A DNA stretch of 64,000 nucleotides, from positions 4,762,501 to 4,826,500 of the forward strand of contig JAZARR010000082.1 in the NCBI GenBank assembly GCA_037389465.1, read 5' to 3'. Shown piece by piece: positions 51,601 to 63,000 of the stretch. Numbering within the stretch: the stretch's first letter is position 1; every line of letters begins with the position of its first letter. Origin of the DNA: Baylisascaris procyonis. Its lineage: Eukaryota; Nematoda; Chromadorea; Rhabditida; Ascarididae. The notes beneath the pieces were generated by a model that worked only from the letters and a program-made list of their open reading frames with translations, did not search any database and was not told the origin of the DNA. The position numbers were made by a program, and so were the translations under genes.

Positions 51601-54029
51601 GCACATGGTGAATAGTCGTTTGATCTGCTCGTATGCTTTTAACCTCCTTCGACTTACGTTGCACGATGCACTATCCTCGTTTGAAATCAATAGTTTAGCG
51701 CGTTTTTCACTGACCGTGCAATAATATCAGTAATAATATCCAAGAAGATATTGAATTATAAGTGCATTCATAGACACGTTTTTTTTTGGATTTAAATTAT
51801 TTTTATAACTATTTAATAACTTTCCATATTTTAATACCATCATATTTTTATTCAAATTTTTTATATTACTTTTAATTTTTATAGATTTTCAAAAAGTGCG
51901 TTTGTTCGAATACAACTGATATGTTGGTATCACGTGATTTCTGTCGTGAAAGTGTATGTGAATCGAAATTTTTGATCTACTTTATCAATATGGCTGTTTC
52001 GGGTGTATTCGGTGGTATGGGTGTTATTCCAGCAGTTCTAATCATACTTCGGTTGGTTAATTGTTTACCTCATTGACGATGAGAGGAGAAATATTTGCGT
52101 TGTTGGAAAAAAAGTTTTTTTTTCTTTTTTTTTTTTCATTTGTATGAGAAATATTTTCTTCGATTTATTCATTTATTTTGCATCAATATTACTATATGAT
52201 GAAATGGTAACGATGATTTGTTTAAAGCATTAAATGATTATTGAAAAATCGAGAAAAACACGAATTATTTTTATAGATCTGTACCACCGATCGATCGCAG
52301 TATTTCACTCGGTTTTCAAGGCTTTCTTGTCAGCTTATTTGGTTAGTAATATGTTGTGCTCATATATGATTCGATAATAACAATGCTCTCAGCAAATACC
52401 TTTTAATACTTAGAAATCAGTCTATATCCATTTGCATAATTCGATAAATTTTGTAAGCAACTGTGATATATTGATGGTAGTCCTTTAGGAAGAAATCTTC
52501 GGGATCGCTTCGATTGCTAAATTAGGTTTCACCTCTTTAAATAATCGCATTGTGTTACCGATGAAGTTTCCTCTTGTGGTTTCGCTAGCATCTTCAATCA
52601 ACTCGTTGCAATCAAATTTTATAACTTTTATTTTATTTATTTAAATAAATAAATAAATAAATAAATAAAATTTTCCCTCTATCTATATCAAACATAACCA
52701 TATTTTGTGAAATCATATTGTTTTTATCATACGAGATCATTCGTTAACTTCAAATGCTTATTGCTCATCTATGCATATAATTATTCGAAAATATGAGAGA
52801 ATATATTGAGTATAGCTAATCGAAAAGTTCCTCAGATTTGAATAAAAATAATCATTCAAATTGTATAATTTCCAATACTTTCGGCGCGTTTTAATCCACA
52901 AAAAGTGCAATTTATTTCAAGGTTTTAATCGTATCACTTTATAATCATTTTCATTCAAAAATTAAAAAAAAGCACTGTTTCCATCAAAATTCAATAATAT
53001 TTGAATTATGTAAAATCTGATATTAAACAATTTTATTGAAGTATTTTAGTAATAAATAAAAATTTATTTTGCATAAAAAAGTGTTACTAAAAGATTTTAC
53101 GATTATCATTGTAAGATACATTCAACGTTGATGCTGAAAATTTGCATAAGATGCCGAATGAAGGAAATTCAAGGAGAATAAATTTTTTTTCTTGATTTCA
53201 GCAACATTACCATCACCAGTTATATGGGGTTGGATTGTGGATAGTGCCTGTATCAGATGGAATAATGTTTGCGATGATCCAACACGAGGTGCATGCTCCA
53301 TATATGACACTGATCGTTTACGGCTAAGGACCCATATCACCTATGGTATTATGAGGTAAGTCGGTAATTAACCAACAACGACGTCATTTAATTTTAATTT
53401 TCGGTTCCTTTTGTGATTTTTTTCTTTTCGTAACATTTTATGAATGTTTTTCAAAAATTTCTCATCTTTTATATATCTACTGAACAAATTTTAGCGATAT
53501 ATAAGTTCGATTTTTGAGCCTTGGCGTTTTATAACGGATAAAATAGGCGTATTGTAAAATTTTGTTGTTTTATATCTTATTTGGAAAATTTTTTCTTAGC
53601 ATTCTTTTCTACTGCCAAATCATGCTTTGCAAAATTCAATCTGTTGATCTAGAATTCATTAAATCACTAAAAATCGCTCCATTAGCTAATGAGGAAATAT
53701 TCGCAAGTGCAATTTTTTGTTCTTGATGCGAAATTTTTCTTGAATTTGCATCACAATTAAATATTATTCATCTCACAATCGGTTTACATAACGTTAACAT
53801 GTTGACATACTTTTCCTCCGTATATATTTACGAAAAGAATAACCTGAGATAGAAAAATATAATTTACAGGCTAATATCGCTAGTATCAGATGTATGGGTA
53901 TTTATTTTTGCGAAGGACCTGATTTTAATTGACGAAGAACCAGTGCCTGATGAAAATGCGAACGAAGAAGAAATGCAAGAAATCACAAGTGATTTTATTG
54001 TAGACAGAGATCGAAAATTTTCTATGTAA
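39859..54029 (+). CDS. Organic anion transporter, OATP/SLCO family (complete, 22 exons)
   Basis: A 12-transmembrane plasma-membrane transporter for sodium-independent uptake of large amphipathic organic anions (steroid conjugates, eicosanoids, drugs in animals). The 22 exons sum to 2,532 nt and 843 residues with all phases consistent. In order: a soluble N-terminus of about 75 residues, TM1 (VICFFVLFLTVYFLEAIGGFYM), the TM2 region with SAGDFGYIPSVVFVSYLGG, a first large outer loop, IDDNVKRKNLP at about 333, and the family signature D-x-x-W-[IV]-G-x-W-W-x-G-F-L at 384-396. A charged cytoplasmic loop follows, then an extracellular Kazal-like domain at about 609-680, the last TMs and an acidic tail. 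The specific paralogue cannot be assigned, so no symbol is given. It diverges from PSME4 and converges with the channel gene. Confidence 0.95.
45577..45640. repeat. (TAAA)n microsatellite
   Basis: Two runs of TAAA interrupted by TGTA, then a TATA-rich stretch, in the OATP intron between exons 8 and 9. Confidence 0.93.
45722..50430 (+). CDS. OATP exons 9-17, central core with family signature (about 255-609)
   Basis: Exons: 45722-45835, 46432-46594, 46935-47021, 47245-47420, 48207-48268, 48460-48566, 49238-49402, 49827-49901, 50316-50430. Exon 10 has GVGRTMPFSLGLPLIDDN. Exon 11 has RILGPVLGFMIGG. Exon 12 holds DPMWIGRWWAGFLG, the strongest family marker. Exons 13 and 14 are a Lys/Arg/Glu-rich cytoplasmic loop between TM6 and TM7, possibly the target of kinases. 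Exons 15-17 contain APVYTGALIGRILDVLAFKGF (TM7), GVSGFAVGVLIGS (TM8) and TM9. Confidence 0.94.
50481..50525 (-). other. Degenerate B-box copy in OATP intron 17
   Basis: Minus-strand GGTTCGATACC (50494-50504) matches a pol III B box. The next plus-strand bases, CCGCATCGCATGC, resemble CTGCATCGCATCC at the edge of the tRNA-like head at 39301-39379, in the same orientation. Probably a short, internally deleted relative of the same element. Confidence 0.35.
50912..54029 (+). CDS. OATP exons 18-22, Kazal-like domain and C-terminus (about 609-843)
   Basis: Exons: 50912-51071, 51885-52051, 52277-52341, 53202-53355, 53870-54029. Exon 18 gives the Cys-rich Kazal-like block (CNEGCNC, YPVCN, SPCQAGC), continued in exon 19 by KKCVC and CRESVC; such a domain between TM9 and TM10 is typical of OATPs. 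Exon 21 has LPSPVIWGWIVDSACIRW and RGACSIYDTDRLR, matching the TM11-TM12 outer loop of the family. Exon 22 has the last helix, then an acidic tail (DEEPVPDENANEEEMQE) and TAA. Confidence 0.95.
52640..52670. repeat. (TAAA)n microsatellite
   Basis: TTTATTTATTTAAATAAATAAATAAA, a TAAA run preceded by its reverse complement, in the intron between OATP exons 20 and 21. Confidence 0.9.
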
Positions 54030-54398
54030 ATATATTTATAATATTTCAGAATTTCGTTGAAATTTTTCTAAATTTTGTGCTGTTAGATTGGAAACTATAA
54101 CATCAGGCAATCGTTGCAAATATCGTTACCGAATTTATTGTGCATCACATTGAAAGCTATTGCAAGGCGTTAGTACTGTTAAAAAAAAAAAAAACAAACA
54201 ACTACGCTAAAATGCTTATTGCGCATACTCTTTTAGGGATGATGTGATTTAGGTGTAAGTCTAAACCAATGTGAGCGGTTTAATTTTCTCAGAATTAACC
54301 AAGAGGCTGGGTATTTTGAAGAAATTTTAAGCTTGACCGTTTAAGAACAATGCGAATAATTGATGTGGTACTTTTGCCAGCTTCTTGATCAGCGGAAC

Positions 54399-54434
54399 TA
54401 TCTCGTCGTCAAATAAAGTATCTCGTCGTCAAAT
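54399..54434. repeat. Short direct repeat, 20-bp period
   Basis: TATCTCGTCGTCAAAT occurs at 54399 and again at 54419, separated by AAAG, in the region after the OATP stop. Confidence 0.9.
54412..54417 (+). terminator. Candidate OATP polyadenylation signal AATAAA
   Basis: First AATAAA found after the OATP stop codon, about 380 bases downstream. It is inside the short direct repeat. Position is plausible but unproven in a sequence this AT-rich. Confidence 0.3.
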
Positions 54435-55139
54435 CTATTCTGCTGCATCGGCTAGAGATTTCGTTTTTTTGTTCACTTTTGATTAGCCTTGCAAGAAAAT
54501 TCGAACTGCTGTATACTTTTTAACTATGGAAGTGCTGATAAAAGCGAAAGAGTTATGCACATTCTACGTTTTTTATGACATCAATGGGGGATGTTGGGGA
54601 ATGATTGTTGGCTTATAGCGATGCTACATTCTACATAACAGTTCACTTGAAAGGCTTATTTCTGTAGCTTCTGTCGCCTTCAGTATTTTTTTTTCTCTAT
54701 CTTCCTTTTTTAATGTGGGAGATTCTTAGCAAGATATAACAAATTAAAAAGTCGGGCATGAGATATCGCAGTGCGCTTCGGAGATTTTAAAAAGGGCATA
54801 AAATGGTACCCTCAAAACATTGCGCCGCTACTTAGCGATGATATTCGACGAGGGGCATATATAGAAACATCGAAAGTCAGCAAATGGGGGAGGCGGGAGG
54901 TATTATTACGATCATAAACGCCTCATCAAAAGTAAGTTTTTCCCGGAGGATATAAGTACGATCTCCTGATCGTGAAGGCAAGCACAGCGGGATGCAAGAA
55001 AGATAGCCGAAGGCTAGCAACACAGTACGGCATTACAAGCAATTAAAAGAGGCTGACAAAAGCCGAGTTATACAATTATCGTTGAGAAATATAATAGCGT
55101 CATCATAGATAGAAATATCGACATAACCATACTAATATC

Positions 55140-55575
55140 ACACAACAATTCTTACATTTCATAAAGCAACCGACCAACTATTGCATAGCATAATGAACAT
55201 GCTGAGAATAGTATCCACCAATCGTTACGCCAGTAACCAACGGAAAATGAAGTAAGACCGTAGCATGATTTTCAAAGTCTTTGACGAAAAAAGAATACTA
55301 AAAGAACAAAAACACCTTCATGTTTCCAATGATCCAACGCATGGTACACATTCTCCAAATTTTAGCCATTCACTTGCGCATATACAATTGGAGGGCGTGC
55401 AGGTGTGGCGTGATGGGTATGTTCAGGTTCGACTCCCGCGTCGGAGAGTTTTCTAAGATTTGTCGAATTTCGCGCACGATTTTCAATCAGACTCGAAAGC
55501 CCCTCTAGTGATGAAGAACTTAGTTCATTCATAGGCTGAACTCGGTTGTGACGAATGAAGTTGGATCTACCAAAC
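55140..55575 (+). mobile_element. Right copy of SINE-like inverted repeat
   Basis: Reverse-complement partner of about 39190-39640. On the plus strand it carries A box TGGCGTGATGGG (55406-55417) and a near-perfect B box GGTTCGACTCC (55426-55436). Only eight bases separate the boxes, so the anticodon-arm part seen in the left copy is missing here. No coding capacity. Similarity fades left of about 55140 and right of about 55575. Confidence 0.75.
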
Positions 55576-55605
55576 AGCACTGAGGTTCCACCCCTCCTGC
55601 GTCGC

Positions 55606-55612
55606 AGATATG

Positions 55613-55687
<75 letters not shown>

Positions 55688-55697
55688 TTGCATATCT
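55606..55697. repeat. Palindromic (TA)n microsatellite
   Basis: About 65 bases of TA flanked by AGATATGCAAA on the left and its exact reverse complement TTTGCATATCT on the right. The whole 92-bp block is close to a perfect palindrome able to extrude as a cruciform. It starts about 30 bases beyond the right SINE-like copy. Confidence 0.92.
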
Positions 55698-57050
55698 CTT
55701 CTTCTATGCATCAATTTTCCATTGAATAATAGCAATAACCTTATCGATGCCTTGCCTCTTTAATGAGCCTTTCAACGGGGCTATCTTTGAATTGTTATTT
55801 GCTAGATATTTTATATGTTATATGTAATATAATTATAATGATTTAATTATACTATATTTTGAGTTGAACATAATGCTTGATAGTAGAAGGGGCTATGACT
55901 GTGAAATAAATCACTATGGAGCACTCTTGAAGACGGCTACTTGCCTGTATTACTAAACAATAATGAGCAAATTCGATCTGTTTAAATGTTGGAATTTTTT
56001 ATTTTTATTTTTTTAATTGCGCTCTATTAAGATTGTACTCACATGTGTTTCATTAATAAGAAATTTACTAGACACTTTCATGAATTTATTCAATTTTTGA
56101 ATATGTTTATCATTTTCTTTATTGGCTGTTCTCAATCAACTATTCATATTTCACTCAAAAAATGTTGCATATGATGGCTCATGTGAACGAATAAACAATA
56201 ATTGAATTTAAGCATCTCACTCATATAGGTACGCTTTAATCAATTAGTCACTAATCTCAGATTAATTGTCGATATATCTGTAATTGACATATAATATTTA
56301 CATAAAATTTTATCAGCGAAAGAAGGCATTGATACATGAAGCACACAATAGCATTAACGATTAATCAACATTATAAGTGCACCATTATTATCGATCTTTA
56401 TTAAATAGAAATATGATTATACACAAAAAAATTACCATAACATACAAGCGAAACCTTATATTTCCCCCTAAATACTCTTAATAAAGGCATCATTCTCATC
56501 TTCTTCATATTTCGAACGAAAATCTTACTTTTTTTGTTGTCGTTACGATTGACATATTAATTATCATTTTTTCTTCATAATTATGCCCACTTAATTCTAT
56601 TTTCACTTAACGCTGATGCGATCGGCCACTAGTTAACTGAAATTTGCATATTTGAAGTTCCGAAATTTTGCATATTTAAAATCGTCTCATTTTCACAATA
56701 AATTAAACTGCACTCATTTTAAAAATGCGTTATTGTCGAAAAGCTCTTATGAGTGCCGAATAAAAATGTAGTCTTTGATAGCATGAGGATGGTCGAATAA
56801 AAAGCACACACAAGAATGGCCAATTTTTGAAGCTGCGTTAAACTTTGAATAAAGACAAATATTCAAAGATGTTTTTAAAAAAAGGCTCATTGTTGAGGGT
56901 TGAAATTGAGAACAATTATCCGAGGCAATACACCATATAACAACGTTTTGTTGGAAGCTTTTTGCAATTATTGCGTCGTGAATGAAATTGACTGCCTTAT
57001 AGCTGAGCATATGTTCATCGTGATATATAGATATGCTCTGAGATATATAC

Positions 57051-60000
57051 CTATGTAGGCGTTGATACTCGATATTGTGAATAACGCAACCAATAGATAC
57101 AATTGAAGATTAGGAAGCAAGCCGGAAATACGAATCCTGAAATATTGTTGCTAATTTTTCATTAAATTTCAGCTGCTAATCAAAGCTTATTGTGATCTTT
57201 GACTCATAATCAAATGGATATAGAGGTGGATATTCGATTAAATTTTCAAGAAAAAAAAAACCAATCACCGCTTGGAGACAAAAAAATAGGATATATGTTA
57301 TTAGGCCGAAATTGTACTTACTTGAGGAAATATCGATATTATTTCTTTAAGGGAATCGCTTACATATTTAATCGAAATATAAATTGTAAAGTAAAACATC
57401 TAATATATTCTCTTCGAAATTTTAGCTTATCATATATGCTTGAATCAAAGTCCGCGGTTTCTATTCTTTGAGCTGAAAAACCTACATACCAGAATCGTTG
57501 TTTCTTTAGTGGGTTCGTGTTTTTATTCTAGATCCTCTTTATTTGGGAATTCAAATTTCTTTGGTGATATCTCATTTTATTATTGCATATTATTGTATAT
57601 TCAAACCGCTATTCAAATATGGTTAAAGTGTTTTTAAATGGGTAAATTGAAAGCAAACTCTATACTATGAAAACCCTTTTCTGAACTTAGATTACGTTCA
57701 TATGGGAGTGGATAATCGAGAGCGGACTTATGCTACTCACCGTGCCTCAACAGGAGGTTTTGAAATGACGGATCCATTTAAAAATATAATATCTATGGAA
57801 CACCTACCCTTTACTCAATATCCATTCAAACACTTGTCGCAAGAAGGCCTGATGGCCATTAAAAATCCTCAATACCGATTTTAAATGGATCCCATAGTAA
57901 ATTAGAGAAGCTTCTTTTAACCAACGATGTTATGGTCTTAAAAGTTTGTCGAAAAATGGTTGCAAGAGACGAAAAGAGTGGCAATCAACTGAAAACGTTT
58001 TTCATTTCTTGCAGGCGAAATTCCACGTTATTTCCGCTCGTTAAAATCGAACTCATTTCTTGCTACCACCTAAATGAGCCACCAAGAGCAAATGGCTCTT
58101 TAAAGATGCCATTCGCATTTGTATCGTGCAATCCTTTTTTCGATGATTGTGGTACCATATTTTTTTAAAGGATTTATAGCCAATACGTGATAATATCAAG
58201 ACCAGTAGAAAGAACAATTGCCCAAGTTTTGATATAATTGTTACGAGGTGACATTTATTTGGAAAACTTCAAATCTCAGTGTGTGGCATTTAACAATTCT
58301 TAAAATTCAGTCTAATATCAGTGTAGTTTTTCTCAAAAGTTAACAAATTTTCACAAAAGATTCAGAAAAAAAGATGGAAGTTGGATTAAATCTGATTAGT
58401 TGACGCTAAATCTTAGTCCTATAGTTACCATGCTCCATTTCATTAACCATCAATACGTTACGAGAACTAATTCCTTGTTAAGTGCAATTGAAATTTTCAA
58501 ATTTTTTTTGCTGCAGTTTTTTCCATTGTGATATTTTTTTTGTTTTATAAGTCAAAAATTCATCACAAATTTCAGATTGAGAAAATTTTAAAGAAGTTTT
58601 GATGAATTGTTCTAATGTATGATATTTGACCCTTTTTTTTCTATTTAAATATGACTTATTTCATAGACTCATCAACAATCTACTATTTCATTCTCACTAA
58701 TAATCCCCCTTTTATAAATCAAATTCATCATGCGATAGAGTCGAAGAATCACATCGAATGTGCGCTTAAATTTGGCCAATTATATTCGAAAAAATATGCA
58801 TTCTTTTCCCAGCAATTTGGCATCAAACATAATAAATGGCGAGGCAATTAGAATTTCCGTTTCGAAATACTCTCACATCGTATGATAAACACCTCGTTTC
58901 GTTTAAATTTAGCACCTCTTATTTGTATTTCACAACGATATTATTTATTCGAATTATTCTTTATAAGAGATGAGAATAAATAAGCGAATTCATTTGATGC
59001 TTTGAATAGCGTAAATAGTGATTCGATGGTAATTGATCTCATAAACATCGTTCGCTTGAGGGTATTATACTTCTATGCACTCACTCTTTGTTGACTTCAC
59101 AAAGCATATGTTTTGTTAAACATCGCCTCTTAAAGAACGAAAACTGCTCACATAGTTAACGATGCCTCTGAAACGTTATTGTGAGTAATTGGAGGCTAAA
59201 TTAAATCCGATCTCAATTCCGGTTGTGGCCGATATCGGCGGGGATCGGGATCACGTGATAAACCATAGCACGGTGATGGCTTAAAGTTTTTCTTGCTCTC
59301 GATTGAGTGAGCATTGCTAACGCCTTCCGGACCGTTAGTAGGTTTAACCTATCCATCTATCGCCAGCTGTTGAATCTGATCCCAGTTCCGCATCCGCGGC
59401 TAAATGCTTTAAAATTGCTCACAAGATCTGGACCGGGAGCAAATTTAAGCCAGATTAGCAAAAACAATTGAAGAAATTTGTATCCTTCACAACTAATTAA
59501 AAGCTATGCGAATAGGCAATAAACCATAGTGGGAGTCATTCATTTCTATAAGATGTGAAAAAAAAGCGCTTCACTTAGACCAAAAAAAAAACAGATGTTC
59601 ACGATGAAATCACAAATTTCTTCAAAAAAAAAACCTAATATAACAAAATTCACGAAAATACTGAATTTCTTATTTGAAATCGAAAAAAAAGCGATTTTTT
59701 GCCTCTTACTTGATATGTAATCAGCACGTTTCGCACGATCTTCAATATCGAATTTATTACGAATCCACCTAAAGCAAACACTAGTCGTCCATAATTGATG
59801 CAATCGATTCGTTCTTGGTTGCCGCCTTGTTGTTCCACCGTTTAGTACAATAACTTCACCGCAATCTTCTAGTGTTTTCTTCTGTTTCACCCAAACTTCA
59901 CCACATTCCATCTAAATTTGCATACGCTCTAGATTTGCATAGATTTGAACATCCAGCTGAACATTCAAGCAACGATAATGTTATCTAACGATCGGGAGAA

Positions 60001-63000
60001 GAGATAATAACTATGCAATATAGGATAAGAACAAAAGCAAGCAAACAAATTCATCGTTTCAGTAATCAACTCATGCTTTTTTTCAATGATTTAATTGATA
60101 TTTCACAGTGCAAAAGCAAAAAAAAAGTTTTTTGCATTTTTAAAGTTATTCCCATTAATGCAAAACAAGAAAATAACTATTTACCAAAATTCGAAATATT
60201 CACCCGTTATGTGATTTCAACGCATCAATTAGCCCATAATGAATGAAATTTTCTATCAAATCAAATAATAAAGGCTAAAAATAAACGTAAAGCTTGAATA
60301 TTCCACCATGATGTTTAGCTCAGTATCATTGAGTAAAACCAAAGAAATCTAAAAGGAAAAAAAATTTTTCCACAAGTGTTTCAATACGACTAAAATGAAT
60401 TAAGCAAGATGCAAACAATAAAATAAATTAATAATGATCAATGCATGAAAAACTACCAAAGTTACGAAACAATACTTCGATACGCATTACTGTTTAATGA
60501 AGTGAAAAAACTCTTCAGTAAGCATGCAAAAAATCATTTTCACATACTTTATAAGGTTCTCAATTGAAACTATCAATTGTTGATTAACTCTTAATAAATG
60601 TAAAGAACCGTCAAATGTTGATAACTAATTGCTTAATGTTTTCTTGATTAAAATTACTATCTTATATGTAAACAAATGACGAAAAAATTAAGTAAAACAT
60701 CAGAATTTTATGAATATTTAAATGAAAACATTTGGGGAAAATTTTCCTTACAATATCATCATAGTATTCGTTTCCTCTTATAAATACGTTTCATATTTTC
60801 GAAGAAAAATATTCATTCAAAATATATATATTTTTTAAATATACTGCTTGAAATGAAATCGATTTCTACAATATTCTTTCCACTGATTTTTGCCCTCGAT
60901 CTATGCAAAAGTTGATTCTATTGGTCGATTGACTCACCCATCATTCAACCATTTGCACCACTCCGTATATATTCGATTTGCATATATGAGTGCTCTTCAG
61001 CAATTTTTTTCGGCTCTATTTTATGCTATTCTATTCTATTCTATTCTATTCTAATCTATTCCATTGAATTTTATTCTATTCTCGGCTATTCTGCACAAAT
61101 AAAACTTACACTTGTGAAATTTAAATAAAAGTTGTTTTTTTTTTTGTTAACTGCTGAATTGTCATTTTATATGTGATTGCACGTTGTCAGCTAGAGTAGG
61201 TGTAAATGTAATACACGTCAACAATTTTTGAATATTGAATTTTGTACTTTCGAGAGGAACTCGAAGAATGCATGAATGTCGTCAATCAGTGAATTTGAAT
61301 TTTTTCGTCGTCTTTCTTTAAGGAAGCGATCGAAGTGAATTCTAACATCGCTAAATTGAATTATATTTTCCCCATGCAGTATATTCATTTTCATCAATTA
61401 AATTGCAAACATTTTTTCCCATCTTATTATAAATGAATATTCGCACCATAACGCACAAAATATCAACAAATATTTCTTCTACTCTAATCCTAAATTGCAG
61501 TCGTCACACAGAAAACATCTTTGGAATATGATAAACGGGAATTTAGGTTGCAAAATATCGGTGTTAAAGGACGAAGAAAGTTCAATTGTGCGCAGCACTC
61601 AAAGTGAATTTTCTTAAGACGTAAAACTATGGGTGGAACTTCCGATGGGAAATATTTCTGAAAAAATTTCCTACGCCGAAGACAATTGTTTTCAAATTTC
61701 TGAGCTAGATAGCTTCATTCAATGATGAGCATTGTTCAAGCTTCAATCACATTATATCAACATTTTGCAAAATTTAAATCCTAAACAACAACTTTCGATA
61801 TCACCATTCAAGTCATTCGATGGGCGATGAAAGAAGTCATCATCGTCTAAAGCTTTAAAAAAATTTGCATTTATTTTGCAATCGATCGGTCTTTCCTCTT
61901 AGAATGGACTTGCCGCGAAAAAACAAATGTTCTTTCAAAGGATTTGCGCCAACGGTCAAATCGCTTAAAACAAGATCGTAGACTGCGTTATTACGTAGAT
62001 TTATTGTTTGTTAATCTAGTTCATAGAGCAATTTGGTCTCAACGATTAAATTGCAAAAAAAAAAAAACACATATCGTGCCAGGTTCCCCTGGCGCTTTTT
62101 CTTACTTGTTCCATTGAGAAGTAACCTATAGACGCTTAAGTTTCTAAGGAATTAAAAAAAATGCATCACTCGATTATTATTAGTATCGTAAGCAGTGATT
62201 AGCCGGTGAAATTCAAGATTTCTCTGAGTATTAAAAATTTTCTTTGCTTAGAATGAGGTTCAAATTAAAATCATTAATTTCAATCAATTATAGACGCATG
62301 CAATTGATGAATATTGATAGATGAAATATTATTGCAAATTAGCAACAAAGAAGCGCATTCATCTTAAGCATACAATAAGCGATGATTAGATAGCACTGAC
62401 TCGATCTAGTAAACTTGTAGAGCTATTGGTTCCAAACCGAAGCCACGGCTCTTCTTGTTCACACTCAAGCTGAAATACTGCAATATTTTCATACCATTGC
62501 TATTTTCAAGATGGTTTCTTTTCGTTCACTCTAACCCTTCCACTTCCCTCCAAATAGCTATCGCTCACCAATAAAAAGGGTCCGTTGATTTCATTTTCAG
62601 TAATTTAGTAAATATATGGAATAGTTACTGATATTTGAAAAAAAAAAAGAGTGAAACCCCTTTAATAATCAAGCATTTATTGGCTGACCGCCGAAGATGC
62701 TGACAACACTTCATGGCGATCAATGTTTTTCCTGAGGGAGTTTTTTGAAAGCCTAATGAATCGCTAAAAAATGAAAATACTAAATGAAAGGCATTGAAAC
62801 TTTAGCTGAATTTTACATGATTTGCCTTATCATTTAGAAGTGTTTCTCTTCCCTTCAGTAAAAGGGAAGAAAAAGAAAGCAATTTGACGATACAATAAAA
62901 GATTCTTTTCAGTTATCACTAATATGATAGCTAAAAAGAGAAAGATTCAGTTAAAAGAAAAGGATGTTAATGGGAGGCAAATAGTTAGAAAAATCGTCCA

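Larger units (their letters stand above)
54030..57050. other. Intergenic region between convergent OATP and channel genes
   Basis: About 3 kb between two stop codons facing each other; both 3' UTRs should lie here. It contains a candidate poly-A signal, a 20-bp direct repeat, the right SINE-like copy and a palindromic TA microsatellite. Right of 55.7 kb it is plain AT-rich sequence. The 56747-57010 minus open frame follows the channel stop codon and is read as 3' UTR. Confidence 0.6.

Noticed and set aside
58210..58235. Sequence close to the nematode SL1 leader core (AATTGCCCAAGTTTT)
   Set aside because: One base differs within the core, no GT donor follows at the proper place and no snRNA-like context is seen.
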